A stretch of 47,212 bases of DNA from contig CAIXSK010000062.1 of assembly GCA_903922075.1 (NCBI GenBank), positions 1 through 47,212 on the forward strand. The letters run 5' to 3'. The position numbers were made by a program, and so were the translations under genes. Under the pieces are notes generated by a model that saw nothing but the letters and a program-made list of their open reading frames with translations, did not search any database and was not told where the DNA came from. This document shows positions 33,789 to 42,170 of this stretch, one piece after another. The first letter of the stretch is position 1, and every line of letters starts with the position of its first letter. Source of the DNA: an uncultured beta proteobacterium. Lineage in GTDB: Bacteria; Pseudomonadota; Gammaproteobacteria; Burkholderiales; Rhodocyclaceae.

Positions 33789-33861
33789 GGCTACTTGAAT
33801 TTATGTGTCCCAAGGGCTACATTGTTGGCCATTGAAGGCTAATTTGACGCCCGGGGGCTAC
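33789..33861. promoter_or_regulatory. GGCTA direct repeats upstream of hipB
   Basis: GGCTA occurs at 33789, 33815, 33837 and 33856, the second and fourth within GGGCTACA. Spacings of 26, 22 and 19 nt are irregular. They could be HipB contacts but lack the palindrome usual for this family. Confidence 0.25.
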
Positions 33862-33862
33862 A

Positions 33863-34126
33863 GTGACGACGCTATCCGATGTTGCCGAGATGCTCAGAAG
33901 TGCTCGCCGCGAAGCGGGGTTGAGCCAGGATGAACTTGCCCGGCGGGCGGGTGTTGCGCGCACGACTGTGGCGCGCATGGAAAACCTGGCCAAGGGTGAC
34001 ATGAGCGTGTCCGCGCTGGTGCGCTTGCTCGAAGCCGCTGGCTACGACCTGAAGCTGGTGAAGCCCGGTCACGCGCGCACGGTCGAGGACATCCTTGCCG
34101 AGCAACGCCGGGGTGATTCCGCATGA
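33863..34126 (+). CDS. hipB: HipB-like antitoxin (HTH_XRE)
   Basis: This 87-aa protein has a Cro/C1-type HTH at the N-terminal two thirds (MLRSARREAGLSQDELARRAGVARTTVARMENLAKGDMSVSALVRLLEAAGYDLKLV). It starts with GTG at 33863, preceded by GGGGG. The last 4 nt overlap the hipA start (ATGA), giving coupled translation as in HipBA modules. It should neutralise HipA and repress the operon. It lies in chromosomal DNA just beyond the transposon. Confidence 0.92.
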   Translation: MTTLSDVAEMLRSARREAGLSQDELARRAGVARTTVARMENLAKGDMSVSALVRLLEAAGYDLKLVKPGHARTVEDILAEQRRGDSA

Positions 34127-35472
34127 GGCTCGATGTTCAGGTCAGCGGCAAGACCGTCGCCCGGCTCTGGCGGGAGCGCGACGAGTACGTCCTGAAATAT
34201 CTGCCTGACACCGATCCGGCCGATTTCGTCAGCCTGACCATGCCGGTGCGTGATGAACCTTGGCGCTGGCCGCGTGACCTGCACCCGTTCTTTCGCCAAA
34301 ATCTGCCCGAAGGCTATCTGCTGAACATCATCCGCGAGGAGTTCGGGCCACTGATCGATGGCACGGATTTGTCCCTGCTGGCAGTTGTTGGTGGCACCGG
34401 CATCGGCCGTGTCACGGTCACGCCCGAGGGGGGCAAGCCCGGCGGGGAGATTGAGCCACTGCAGATCGAGAGCCTGCTGACGGCTGAGAACACCGCCGAG
34501 CATTTCGCATTGCTGGTCCGCCGCTATGCCCGCTCGTCGATTTCGGGCGTGGTGCCCAAGTTCATCGCGCCAGAAGAAACGCCCGACGAGGTGCTGGGAG
34601 CACTGGGCAAGCCCACGCTGCGCACCAGTCGCCACATCGTCAAAGGCTCGGACGACAGCACGCCCTACCTCGGCTTCAACGAGTTCTACAGCATGCGCGT
34701 GCTGGAGCGCCTGAATGTCGTACCGGTGGCCCGCACCCGCATGTCCGATGATGGCCGGGTGCTGGTGGTCGAACGCTTCGACGTGGACGAGCATGGCACG
34801 CCGACGCACGGACTCGAAGATGCCTGCGGGCTGCTTGGCCTGCCGCCTCACGAAAAATACGCGACCACCACAGAGAAAGTGCTGAACGCCACGCGTGCCT
34901 ACCTGCCGTCCGCACAGGTACGTGTCCAGTTGGAGCAATTTGGCTGGCAGGTTCTGGCCAACTATGTGGTGCGCAACGCGGACTGCCACGCCAAAAACAT
35001 CGCATTGTCCTACACCCGGCTTGGCGACGTAGCCTTTACGCCGGTCTATGACATCGTGACGACCCAGGCTTACCCACGCTACGCGAGCAACCCGCCGGGG
35101 CTGTCCATCGACGGCCGGCAGACCTGGGCGGCGGGCAAGGCGCTGCAGCGCTTCTTCAATGCGCGGCTCGGCATTGCGCCGCGACACTATGCTGAGATGG
35201 TCGAGCGTTTGTGCGAATCGGCAGTTGAGGTCGGCGAAGAAGTGATCGAAGCGGCCAGGAATGAGCCGCGCTGGCATCCGCTTGCCAAGCAGATGGTGCA
35301 TGCGTGGAATGAAGGCATGTCATCGCTGCGCGACCCGAAGAAGTCCGTAGCGCTCAGAGGCCTGGATGCCGCGATTACTGCGGCTGGCTTCTCCGAGCCC
35401 GAACCGCCCGAGCCGCCCCGCGTGACGACGGGCCGTTCCGAACTGCTGGCGTCGTCACGGCGGAAGCGCTGA
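34123..35472 (+). CDS. hipA: HipA-like serine/threonine kinase toxin
   Basis: This 449-aa protein has the N-terminal HipA_N domain (MRLDVQVSGKTVARLWRERDEYVLKYL and LHPFFRQNLPEGYLLNIIREEFG) and the kinase-like HipA_C with SSISGVVPKFIA (the ATP-loop and autophosphorylation region), NADCHAKNIAL (catalytic D and N), and VYDIVTTQAY (metal-binding D). E. coli HipA phosphorylates glutamyl-tRNA synthetase; the target of this branch is not known from sequence. Motifs are intact. It is coupled to hipB by a 4-nt overlap. Confidence 0.92.
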   Translation: MRLDVQVSGKTVARLWRERDEYVLKYLPDTDPADFVSLTMPVRDEPWRWPRDLHPFFRQNLPEGYLLNIIREEFGPLIDGTDLSLLAVVGGTGIGRVTVTPEGGKPGGEIEPLQIESLLTAENTAEHFALLVRRYARSSISGVVPKFIAPEETPDEVLGALGKPTLRTSRHIVKGSDDSTPYLGFNEFYSMRVLERLNVVPVARTRMSDDGRVLVVERFDVDEHGTPTHGLEDACGLLGLPPHEKYATTTEKVLNATRAYLPSAQVRVQLEQFGWQVLANYVVRNADCHAKNIALSYTRLGDVAFTPVYDIVTTQAYPRYASNPPGLSIDGRQTWAAGKALQRFFNARLGIAPRHYAEMVERLCESAVEVGEEVIEAARNEPRWHPLAKQMVHAWNEGMSSLRDPKKSVALRGLDAAITAAGFSEPEPPEPPRVTTGRSELLASSRRKR

Positions 35473-35514
35473 TGTTTCGGAAACCCCGGTTGCCCCGATC
35501 CGAATCCCTTGCAC

Positions 35515-36150
35515 TCAGCCTAGCAGTTTTCGCTGGCTCAGATACTTCTCAAGAATTTCCAGCCGTGCCACCGGGTCGTCCAGTTCGAGCAGCTTTTGCT
35601 TGGCCAGGTTCTGGATCGGCAGGACTTCGGTGATTCGGTAGCCGACCCATTCGGCTTCGTCGTAGCGGTGCGGTTCGGGCATGCGTTCGCTGCCGAGGTC
35701 GCTGACGATGCGGCGGAGCAGGGGCAACAGGCGTTCGCGTTCGGGGGGCAGGGGCGTCGGGCCGGTTTCGGCCAGCAGTTCGACGGTGCCTTCGAGCAGG
35801 TTGCCGGGGCCGACGGTGCTGTCGATGATGCGGAAGCGGCGGCCGCCTTGGGCGGTGACCATCAGGATGCCGAGCTGTTCCATCTCCCAGCTGGCGATGC
35901 TGGCCAGGGTGCCGACCAGGTGCGGCACGGCGCTGCCGCCGACTTCGCTGCCTTTTTCGATCAGGCAGATGCCGAACGGCGTGTTGTCCTTCAGGCAGGC
36001 GGCGGCCATGTCAAGGTAGCGCTGCTCGAATATCTTCAGCGGCAGCAGGCTGCCGGGAAAAAGCACGGTGTTGAGCGGGAAGAGCGGGACGCGCAGCGTC
36101 TCGACGGTGGTGCCGGTCGGTGAGCGGACAAAATCGAACCAGCCCATCAT
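35515..36150 (-). CDS. LON substrate-binding domain protein (no protease domain)
   Basis: This 211-aa protein consists of the Lon N-terminal domain only: TLRVPLFPLNTVLFPGSLLPLKIFEQRYLDMAAACL, then GSAVPHLVGTLASIASWEMEQLGILMVTAQGGRRFRI. No ATPase or Ser-Lys protease part is present, which is normal for this stand-alone family. It may present substrates or act as a chaperone-like factor. It overlaps the ubiX stop by 4 nt (ATGA), so it is last in the four-gene operon NusG-II, Gx transporter, ubiX, lon-like. Confidence 0.9.
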   Translation of the reverse strand: MMGWFDFVRSPTGTTVETLRVPLFPLNTVLFPGSLLPLKIFEQRYLDMAAACLKDNTPFGICLIEKGSEVGGSAVPHLVGTLASIASWEMEQLGILMVTAQGGRRFRIIDSTVGPGNLLEGTVELLAETGPTPLPPERERLLPLLRRIVSDLGSERMPEPHRYDEAEWVGYRITEVLPIQNLAKQKLLELDDPVARLEILEKYLSQRKLLG

Positions 36151-36767
36151 TCGCCCCAGCGTTGGATCAGCGTGTGCGGCACGGCGAGCTGGTCGAGGAT
36201 GCGGGCGACGACGAAATCGACGATGTCACCGACGCTTTGCGGGTGGTGGTAGAAGCCGGGGCTGGGCGGCAGGATGACGGCGCCGGCCCGCGACAGGCGC
36301 AGCATGTTCTCCAGGTGGATGGCCGAGAACGGCGTTTCACGCGGGATCAGCACCAGTTTGCGGCCTTCCTTGAGGACGACGTCGGCGGCGCGTTCGATCA
36401 GCTTGTCGGCCAGGCCCTGGGCGATGGCGGCCAGGGTGCCCATCGAGCAGGGGCAGACGACCATGGCGTCGGGCGGGTTGGAGCCGGAGGCGACCGGAGC
36501 GAACCATTCCTCGCGGCCGAAAACGGCCAGTTTTTCCGGGGCGGCCGTAGGAAAACGGGCGAGCAGGGCGGCTTTGACTTCGGCCGGGCGCGACGACAGT
36601 TCGACATCCATTTCCTGCTTGGCGACGATCTGCGCGGCTTGCGAGTAGAGCAACTGGACGTTGCAGCCGGCGGCGAGCAGGCATTCGAGCAGGCGCAGGC
36701 CGTAGGGCATGCCGGAGGCGCCGGTCAGCGCGAGGCAGATGGTCTTGGGTGAGGAAATTTCAGGCAC
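36147..36767 (-). CDS. ubiX: Flavin prenyltransferase UbiX
   Basis: This 206-aa protein makes prenylated FMN, the cofactor of UbiD-type decarboxylases in ubiquinone and aromatic metabolism. Motifs: LALTGASGMPYGLRLLECLL (FMN loop), DAMVVCPCSMGTLAAIAQGLADKLIERAADVVLKEGRKLVLIPRETPFSAIHLENML (the active-site core with PRETPFS), and PPSPGFYHHP. It starts with GTG at 36767, with GGAAG upstream, overlapping the Gx transporter stop by 8 nt. No ubiD is in the window. Confidence 0.95.
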   Translation of the reverse strand: MPEISSPKTICLALTGASGMPYGLRLLECLLAAGCNVQLLYSQAAQIVAKQEMDVELSSRPAEVKAALLARFPTAAPEKLAVFGREEWFAPVASGSNPPDAMVVCPCSMGTLAAIAQGLADKLIERAADVVLKEGRKLVLIPRETPFSAIHLENMLRLSRAGAVILPPSPGFYHHPQSVGDIVDFVVARILDQLAVPHTLIQRWGE

Positions 36768-37323
36768 GGGGGGCTTCCGAAAGCGCGGGTTCAGTCATCA
36801 GTTTAGCTGCGATCAGGCCATTGATGGTGCCGAATACCAGCGCCGCGCCGGCAAAGACCGGGGTGAGCAGGAAGACGCCGTCGTGCGGGATCAGCCAGGC
36901 GCGGGCGAGCAGCAGCTGACCGCCGATATGGGCGAAGGCGGCGAGGATGGACAGGCTGACCGGGCCGAACCAGCGTTTGGGCAGATGGCGGGCGAGACCG
37001 AGCGTGAGCAGGCTGAGCGTGGTGCCGGTCAGCGACAGGAAGAAGCCGGGGGCGAGGAAGAAGCCGAGCAGCAGGCTGCCGGCCAGCACGCGCAGGGCGC
37101 TGACCCAGACCGCGGTGCCCCAGCCGTAGCGGGCCAGCACAACGAGGGTGACGATGTTGGCCAGGCCCGGCTTGACGCCGGGCAGCGGCGAGGGGATCGC
37201 CGCGTCGACCAGCGACAGGCCGACCGCTGCGGTGGCCAGCCAGGCGACACGGCGGTCTTCGGCGGTGACGGCGAGTTGGGTCACCCCGGCGCCGGAGCCG
37301 TGCTCAGTAACTGATCGAGTCAT
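36760..37323 (-). CDS. Gx transporter family protein (HepA/heptaprenyl diphosphate synthase component I-like)
   Basis: This 187-aa membrane protein has five to six hydrophobic helices (VAWLATAAVGLSLVDAAIP, LANIVTLVVLARYGWGTAVWVSALRVLAGSLLLGFFLAPGFFLSLTGTTLSLLTLGLA, VSLSILAAFAHIGGQLLLA). PSPLPGVKPGLANIVTL is the Gx/ThiT-like signature. Such proteins pair with a NusG-II protein and are thought to be ECF-type substrate-binding subunits; the substrate is unknown. The ATG at 37323 fits the overlap with the upstream gene (20 nt). Confidence 0.88.
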   Translation of the reverse strand: MTRSVTEHGSGAGVTQLAVTAEDRRVAWLATAAVGLSLVDAAIPSPLPGVKPGLANIVTLVVLARYGWGTAVWVSALRVLAGSLLLGFFLAPGFFLSLTGTTLSLLTLGLARHLPKRWFGPVSLSILAAFAHIGGQLLLARAWLIPHDGVFLLTPVFAGAALVFGTINGLIAAKLMTEPALSEAPRA

Positions 37324-37681
37324 AGACCCTGGTCCGTCCGGCAATCTGGACGCTGACGCGGTTGGGGGCGCAGATGGCGATTTCGCCGGGGCGGATCAGC
37401 CAGCCCTGCTTGACGCAATATTGGCGTGGGCTGGGGTCGGCGACGACGCGGGCGCGGCCGGGTTCGACGGCGATCAGCGTGGTGCCGAGCGGGCCGGCGA
37501 CCGCGTACTGCTTGCGCGCCTTGAGGTCGACCTCGGCAAAGACGCGGCCTTCCTGGCGGATGATGGCGCGGTCGGCCAGGCCGCCTTGCCAGAAAAGCGG
37601 GAAGCTGGCGCCGACCAGCGCCGCGCTGGTCAGCATGACCAGCCAGTCGCCGGGGCGGATCAGGGGCAGCCAGGATTTCAT
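37304..37681 (-). CDS. NusG domain II-containing membrane-anchored protein
   Basis: This 125-aa protein has one N-terminal membrane segment (WLVMLTSAALVGASFPLFW), then a small beta-rich NusG-II domain (GRVFAEVDLKARKQYAVAGPLGTTLIAVEPGRARVVADPSPRQYCVKQGWLIRPGEIAICAPNRVSVQI). PRQYCVKQGW resembles the family's conserved C-x-GW region. It commonly precedes a Gx transporter, as here. The role is unknown. It opens the operon toward ubiX. Confidence 0.9.
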   Translation of the reverse strand: MKSWLPLIRPGDWLVMLTSAALVGASFPLFWQGGLADRAIIRQEGRVFAEVDLKARKQYAVAGPLGTTLIAVEPGRARVVADPSPRQYCVKQGWLIRPGEIAICAPNRVSVQIAGRTRVYDSISY

Positions 37682-37747
37682 CGGCTGGCAACGCCCAGCC
37701 GGGCGATTTCAATTTTGGCCATTTTTTCCGGCTGACCGTAGCATTCT

Positions 37748-37769
37748 GGGGTCAGGGCAGCCTGACCCC
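37748..37769. repeat. Perfect hairpin, REP-like
   Basis: GGGGTCAGG-GCAG-CCTGACCCC is a perfect 9-bp stem with a 4-nt loop, in the 109-bp gap after rapZ. Neither side has a T-run, so it resembles a REP-type element more than a terminator, though it may still stop rapZ transcripts. Confidence 0.5.
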
Positions 37770-37790
37770 GACGCAGGCGCCGCATCATCG

Positions 37791-38642
37791 TCAGTTGCAG
37801 GCCAGCGTACGGTGGCGGACGAGGACGCGCACCCGGTCGCCGAAGGCGCGGGCCAGCCATTCGGCCATGTAAACCGAGCGGTGCTGGCCGCCGGTGCAGC
37901 CGATGGCGACCGTCAGGTAGTTGCGGTTGTCGCGGATGTAGCTGGGCAGCCAGGTGGCGACGAAGCGGTGGATATCGTCGCGCATCAAGGCGACCTCGCC
38001 GGCTGCTTCGAGAAAGTCGATGACCGGTTGGTCCTTGCCGGTCAGCGGGCGCAGGTCCGGGTCGTAAAACGGGTTGGGCAGGCAGCGGACGTCGAAGACG
38101 AGGTCGGCATCGAGTGGAATGCCATGCTTGAAGCCGAAGGACTCAAACATCAGCGTCAGGCCGCGGCCGGGCTCGACTTCGATGAACTGGCGGACCCATT
38201 CGCGCAGGCCGCTGGCCTTCATGCCGCTGGTGTCGATGCGGTGGCCGAGGGCGGCGATCGGTTCGAGCATGGTCCGTTCGGCGCGGATGGCTTCGTCCAG
38301 CGTCTGGTCGGCCGTCGCCAGTGGATGGCGGCGGCGCGATTCGGAATAGCGCTTGAGCAGCGTTTCCTCGTGTGAAAAGAGAAACAGGAAGGTGACGTCG
38401 ATGCCGACTGCCTTGAGCTTCTCGATCTTGGACGGCAGCAGGTCGATGCCGTGCCCGGAGCGGGCGTCGATGGCGACGGCGACCTTGCTCACGTTCTCGT
38501 CGCGGAGCATCCGGGCGAGCACGGTCAGCATGACGACCGGCAGGTTGTCCACGCAGTAATATCCGGAGTCTTCCAGGAGGTTCAGGGCGACGGATTTGCC
38601 GGAGCCGGAAAGACCGCTGATGAGAACGAGTTTCATGGGCAT
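37791..38642 (-). CDS. rapZ: RNase adapter protein RapZ
   Basis: This 283-aa P-loop protein has Walker A LISGLSGSGKSVALNLLEDSGYYCVDNLP, then FLFLFSHEETLLKRYSESRRRHPL and a C-terminal domain with VFDVRCLPNPFYDPDLRPLTGKD and AIGCTGGQHRSVYMAEWLA. In enterobacteria RapZ delivers GlmZ sRNA to RNase E and senses glucosamine-6-phosphate; betaproteobacterial homologues may have other partners. The start may be ATG 38642 or ATG 38636; neither has a clear ribosome-binding site. It is divergent from the M20 gene. Confidence 0.94.
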   Translation of the reverse strand: MPMKLVLISGLSGSGKSVALNLLEDSGYYCVDNLPVVMLTVLARMLRDENVSKVAVAIDARSGHGIDLLPSKIEKLKAVGIDVTFLFLFSHEETLLKRYSESRRRHPLATADQTLDEAIRAERTMLEPIAALGHRIDTSGMKASGLREWVRQFIEVEPGRGLTLMFESFGFKHGIPLDADLVFDVRCLPNPFYDPDLRPLTGKDQPVIDFLEAAGEVALMRDDIHRFVATWLPSYIRDNRNYLTVAIGCTGGQHRSVYMAEWLARAFGDRVRVLVRHRTLACN

Positions 38643-38706
38643 GCAGCATAATCAAGGCTACGCCCGGTATCAACAGCGGCATAATATAAATAAACAGGAG
38701 ACCCCC

Positions 38707-39879
38707 ATGCCCGCCCCGATTCCCCTGCTCGAATTGCCTTTCGTGGCCGAACTGACTGCGCTGCGCCGCGACATCCATGCCCATCCGGAACTGGCCTTCA
38801 ACGAGAACCGGACGGCCGACATCGTCGCCCGCGAACTGCAGCGCTACGGGCTGGAAGTCCATCGCGGCCTGGCCAAGACCGGCGTTGTCGGCGTGTTGCG
38901 TGCCGGAACCTCGCAAAAGATGGTCGGCCTGCGCGCCGACATGGACGCCCTGCCGCTCTGCGAACTGAACGAATTTCCGCATCACTCGAAGCACGCCGGC
39001 AAGATGCACGCCTGCGGCCACGACGGCCATACCGCGATGCTGCTCGGTGCTGCCCGCTACCTGGCCGAGCAGCCGGATTTCGATGGCATTGCCGTGTTCA
39101 TCTTCCAGCCAGCCGAGGAATCCGAAGGCGGCGCGGCGGTGATGATCGAGGACGGTCTGTTCGAAAAATTCCCGGTCGAAGCGGTGTTCGGCCTGCACAA
39201 CTGGCCGGGCATCCCGGTCGGTGAAATGGCGGTGATGCCGGGGCCGGTGATGGCCGGCACCTGCGCCTTCGAGATCACCGTGCGCGGTCACGGCTGCCAC
39301 GCCGCGATGCCGCACCAGGGCGTCGACTCCATCGTCGCCGGGGCGCAACTGGTCCAGGCGCTGCAGACCGTCGTATCGCGCACGCTGCACCCGGGCGAGT
39401 CGGCGGTGGTCAGCGTCACCCAGTTTCATGGCGGCGAGGCGTGGAACATCATTCCAGAAGAAGTCGTGCTGCGCGGCACCATCCGCAGCTTCAAGCCCGA
39501 GGTGCAGGAGACTGTCGAGCGCGCCATAGAGCGCCTGTGCGGCGGGGTCGCGGCGGCCAACGGGGCGCAGATCGGGGTCAGGTTCGACCACCGCTATCCG
39601 CCGACCGTCAACAGCGTTGCCGAGGCAAGGTTCTGCCAGGACGTCGCAACGCAAGTCTTTGGCGGCGAGCGAGTGCTTACTGACATTCTGCCGTCGATGG
39701 GCGCCGAGGACTTCGCCTACATGCTCAAGGAAAAGCCGGGCTGCTATGTCTGGCTCGGCAACGGCCCGGGTACCGGCGGCTGCACGCTGCACAACCCGCA
39801 CTACGATTTCAACGACGAGTTGCTGACCCTGGGTGCCAGCTACTGGGTGCAGCTGGTCCGCCGCTGGCTGCCGGCCTGA
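38707..39879 (+). CDS. M20 family metallo-amidohydrolase (hippurate hydrolase-like)
   Basis: This 390-aa protein has the family opening ELTALRRDIHAHPELAFNENRTADIVARELQ, metal ligands in GLRADMDALPL and HACGHDGHTAMLLGAARYL, and FQPAEESEGGAAVMIEDGLFE, then the dimerisation domain and a late SMGAEDFAYMLKEKPGCYVWLGNG. It should cleave an N-acyl amino acid such as hippurate. The ATG at 38707 has AGGAG upstream; the track start at 38596 overlaps rapZ. The TGA directly abuts the stop of the convergent MBL gene. A -10-like CATAAT lies at 38680-38685. Confidence 0.93.
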   Translation: MPAPIPLLELPFVAELTALRRDIHAHPELAFNENRTADIVARELQRYGLEVHRGLAKTGVVGVLRAGTSQKMVGLRADMDALPLCELNEFPHHSKHAGKMHACGHDGHTAMLLGAARYLAEQPDFDGIAVFIFQPAEESEGGAAVMIEDGLFEKFPVEAVFGLHNWPGIPVGEMAVMPGPVMAGTCAFEITVRGHGCHAAMPHQGVDSIVAGAQLVQALQTVVSRTLHPGESAVVSVTQFHGGEAWNIIPEEVVLRGTIRSFKPEVQETVERAIERLCGGVAAANGAQIGVRFDHRYPPTVNSVAEARFCQDVATQVFGGERVLTDILPSMGAEDFAYMLKEKPGCYVWLGNGPGTGGCTLHNPHYDFNDELLTLGASYWVQLVRRWLPA

Positions 39880-40794
39880 TCAGCCGGCGAGGAGCATCCC
39901 GTCTTCCAGGCGCAGGGCGCCGACCAGTAGCAGTTCGCGTTCGACGCCGGCAATCAGCCGCTCAGCGGACAGGCTGAGAAAACGCGTGTTGACGTCGACG
40001 GCAAAGGGCAGGCCGAGGACGAAGGCCGGAAATTCGGCCCGGGCGATGCGGCGTCTTTCCAGCATCGCGAACGAAACGATGACCTTGATCGCATGCCAGG
40101 CCAGTTGCTCGATGCTGTCGCGGAAATGCCCGAGGCGCCGGAAGGCGCGCTCGAAAGCCGCATCGACGTTGCCGAACGGCCGGCCGTGGCCGGGGATCAC
40201 AGTGTCGATGGCCAGCCGGGAGAGCATCTCCAGCGTCGCCGCCGTGTGCGCCAGGCCGTCGGCTTCGCCGAGCAGTTCCGGGAAGATGACGCCGAAGCCG
40301 TTTTCCCAGAAGGCGTCGCCGGAAATCAGGATGCGTTCGTCCGGGCTGTAGTAGGCCAGCGCCTCCATGTCGTGCCCGGGCACGGCCAGCGCCTGCCAGA
40401 CCAGGCCGCCCATGTTGATCTCACTGCCGGCGGCAATCAGTCCGTCATGCTGAAAACGGGCACCCTGCTGGCCAAGCGGCGAAAGCAGCAGGGCGTCCTC
40501 GTCCCACTCGGCAATAGCGGCGTGCAGCCCGGTCGGTACGTCGATCCGGCATCCGAAAGCGGCCTTCAGGGCGGCATTGCCACCAATGTGGTCGGAGTGC
40601 GAGTGAGTATTCACTAGTCGCGCCAGGCTTTTGCCGTTGAGGGCATGGCGGACCAATTCGACGGTCTGTTCGGCGTGGGTGACGTAGCCGCTATCGACCA
40701 GCGTCGCCTGATTTCCGTCGAAGCACAGGACATTGTTGGCCGACAGCCAGCCGCGCTCCAGGACATGCAGCGAGGCCGGCAGCCGGGCGGTCAT
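39880..40794 (-). CDS. MBL-fold metallo-hydrolase
   Basis: This 304-aa protein has the metal motif LVNTHSHSDHIGGN (HxHxDH), then VPGHDMEALAYYSPDERILISGDAFWENGFG (second His and bridging Asp) and a late IPGHGRPFG. The family includes thioesterases, lactonases and glyoxalase II; which applies here cannot be read. The start at the ATG 40794 overlaps the upstream DUF1289 gene by 4 nt (ATGA), so translation is coupled. It is last in the minus-strand operon. Confidence 0.9.
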   Translation of the reverse strand: MTARLPASLHVLERGWLSANNVLCFDGNQATLVDSGYVTHAEQTVELVRHALNGKSLARLVNTHSHSDHIGGNAALKAAFGCRIDVPTGLHAAIAEWDEDALLLSPLGQQGARFQHDGLIAAGSEINMGGLVWQALAVPGHDMEALAYYSPDERILISGDAFWENGFGVIFPELLGEADGLAHTAATLEMLSRLAIDTVIPGHGRPFGNVDAAFERAFRRLGHFRDSIEQLAWHAIKVIVSFAMLERRRIARAEFPAFVLGLPFAVDVNTRFLSLSAERLIAGVERELLLVGALRLEDGMLLAG

Positions 40795-40973
40795 TCCGGC
40801 GCGTCCGCGGCGGGCTTGCCGGATGCCGGCGTATCGACCTGCGGACTGACCGCTTCGGCGACGATGCCCGGCTCGCCGAGCGGCGGCCGGCCGCAGCCGA
40901 GGCAGTAGCCGGAATCGGGGTCGGCCATGCAGACGCCGACGCAGATATAGTTGTCTTCTTGCTGGGTTTCCAT
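40791..40973 (-). CDS. Small DUF1289-like cysteine-rich protein with extended tail
   Basis: This 60-aa protein starts METQQEDNYICVGVCMADPDSGYCLGCGRPP, with four Cys in CVGVC...CLGC, the DUF1289 pattern. The tail (PQVDTPASGKPAADAPE) is low complexity and replaces the usual helix. It is coupled by a 4-nt overlap to the MBL gene and lies 6 nt after another DUF1289 gene. Function unknown; metal binding is likely from the cysteines. Confidence 0.75.
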   Translation of the reverse strand: METQQEDNYICVGVCMADPDSGYCLGCGRPPLGEPGIVAEAVSPQVDTPASGKPAADAPE

Positions 40974-40979
40974 GGTTTG

Positions 40980-41183
40980 TTACCGGTCGCAGTTGCCGCG
41001 CAGTTCGCCTTCCCACGGATCGTGGTCGTGGCGGCGCCGGGCGGCGGCGTTAATGATGGTGACGCGTTGGGCATCGTCGATCCGCGTCCACCGGGCAATT
41101 TCGTCGAGCGTGCGGAAGCAGCCGCGGCACAGGCCACTGGCGGAATCCATCTGGCAGACGTTGATGCAGGGCGAGGCGATCAT
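40980..41183 (-). CDS. DUF1289 family protein
   Basis: This 67-aa protein reads MIASPCINVCQMDSASGLCRGCFRTLDEIARWTRIDDAQRVTIINAAARRR, a textbook DUF1289 domain with CINVC and CRGC cysteines and the conserved EIARW helix. It is likely metal-binding, with function unknown. It begins directly after the stop of the 41184 gene. Together with the next gene it forms a tandem DUF1289 pair. Confidence 0.88.
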   Translation of the reverse strand: MIASPCINVCQMDSASGLCRGCFRTLDEIARWTRIDDAQRVTIINAAARRRHDHDPWEGELRGNCDR

Positions 41184-42170
41184 TTAGATGAGCATGAAGC
41201 GGTGTTGTTGGTCGCGGACCATGTCGACGGCCTCGATGGCTTCGTCGCGGCTGATCCGGGCCAGCATGGCGAGGTGTAGACGTCGGTCGCGGGCGGTCAG
41301 TTCGGGGAAATTCAGCGTGTGGGCGTTGTATTCGTCGGCTTCGTCGCGGACGACGCCGAGCCGGTCGACGGTGATGCTGACCGGCGTCAGGTGCAGCGCC
41401 GGCTCCGGTGCCTGCAGATAGTCGGCCAGCGCGGCGAGCAACTGCTCCGGCAGCAGCGATTCGGCGGTGCGCCGCAGTTGGGCGTCGAGTTCGGCCAGGT
41501 GGCGGGTGCCGACCGCATATTCGCGCCCGCCCGAGCTGCCACGCAGCACCGTCAGGTGGGCGCGCTCGGCCGAGACGTCGGCGCGCAGGCCTTCGCGTTC
41601 GTGGCGCAGCGCCTCGACGTGGGCATGGAAGGTGTGGAGCAGGCTTTCCAGCGCCTTGCAGCGCAGGCCGTGCAGTGTCGCGTCGAGCTGGCAGCTGGGT
41701 TCGATCAGCGTTTGCCCGGAAAAATAGAGCACCAGCTGCGGCACGTCGTTGCGGATCACCTCCCCCTGCTGAGCCATGCCGAGCTGCTTCTTCTGCTGGC
41801 GGCGGGCGGCGAACATTGCGTAAAAATGGTCGCTGTCCCAGCTGCAGGGTTCGGCCAGATAGTCGCGGACGGCCTGGCTACGGCCGAGCATCTGGACGAT
41901 GTCGTCGGCCGTGGCGAAAAGCGCATGGACCAGCGGGTCGCTGGCGAAGGCCTGGCGGTTGATGTCGACCGGGCCGGGCAGGGCGGCGACCAGGCCGGCG
42001 CAATAGCCGAGGGCGTGCTGCAGCGGTCCGCTCAACTGTCTTTCGAAGCCGGGCGCTAGTCTGAGCAGCGGGTCGACCAGTTCGGCCACCCGGCCCAGCG
42101 CCTGGCGCACGGCCGGGTCGGGCGGTGGCGCCGGCTTCAGGAAATCGCTAACGGCGGAAAGCAGGCTCAC
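41184..42170 (-). CDS. Conserved hypothetical protein, helical
   Basis: This 328-aa protein starts with GTG at 42170, overlapping the HMG-CoA lyase TGA by 4 nt (GTGA); the track GTG at 42185 is also possible. It is mostly helical with a central charged coiled coil (HVEALRHEREGLRADVSAERAHLTVLRG) and a C-terminal LTARDRRLHLAMLARISRDEAIEAVDMVRDQQHRFMLI. No catalytic motif is recognised. It is the sixth gene of the operon. Confidence 0.8.
   Translation of the reverse strand: MSLLSAVSDFLKPAPPPDPAVRQALGRVAELVDPLLRLAPGFERQLSGPLQHALGYCAGLVAALPGPVDINRQAFASDPLVHALFATADDIVQMLGRSQAVRDYLAEPCSWDSDHFYAMFAARRQQKKQLGMAQQGEVIRNDVPQLVLYFSGQTLIEPSCQLDATLHGLRCKALESLLHTFHAHVEALRHEREGLRADVSAERAHLTVLRGSSGGREYAVGTRHLAELDAQLRRTAESLLPEQLLAALADYLQAPEPALHLTPVSITVDRLGVVRDEADEYNAHTLNFPELTARDRRLHLAMLARISRDEAIEAVDMVRDQQHRFMLI

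Noticed and set aside
35596-36123. 175-aa plus-strand ORF opposite the LON-domain gene (and similar ORFs across 36-46 kb)
   Set aside because: Gly/Ala/Asp-rich antisense shadows with no recognisable domains.
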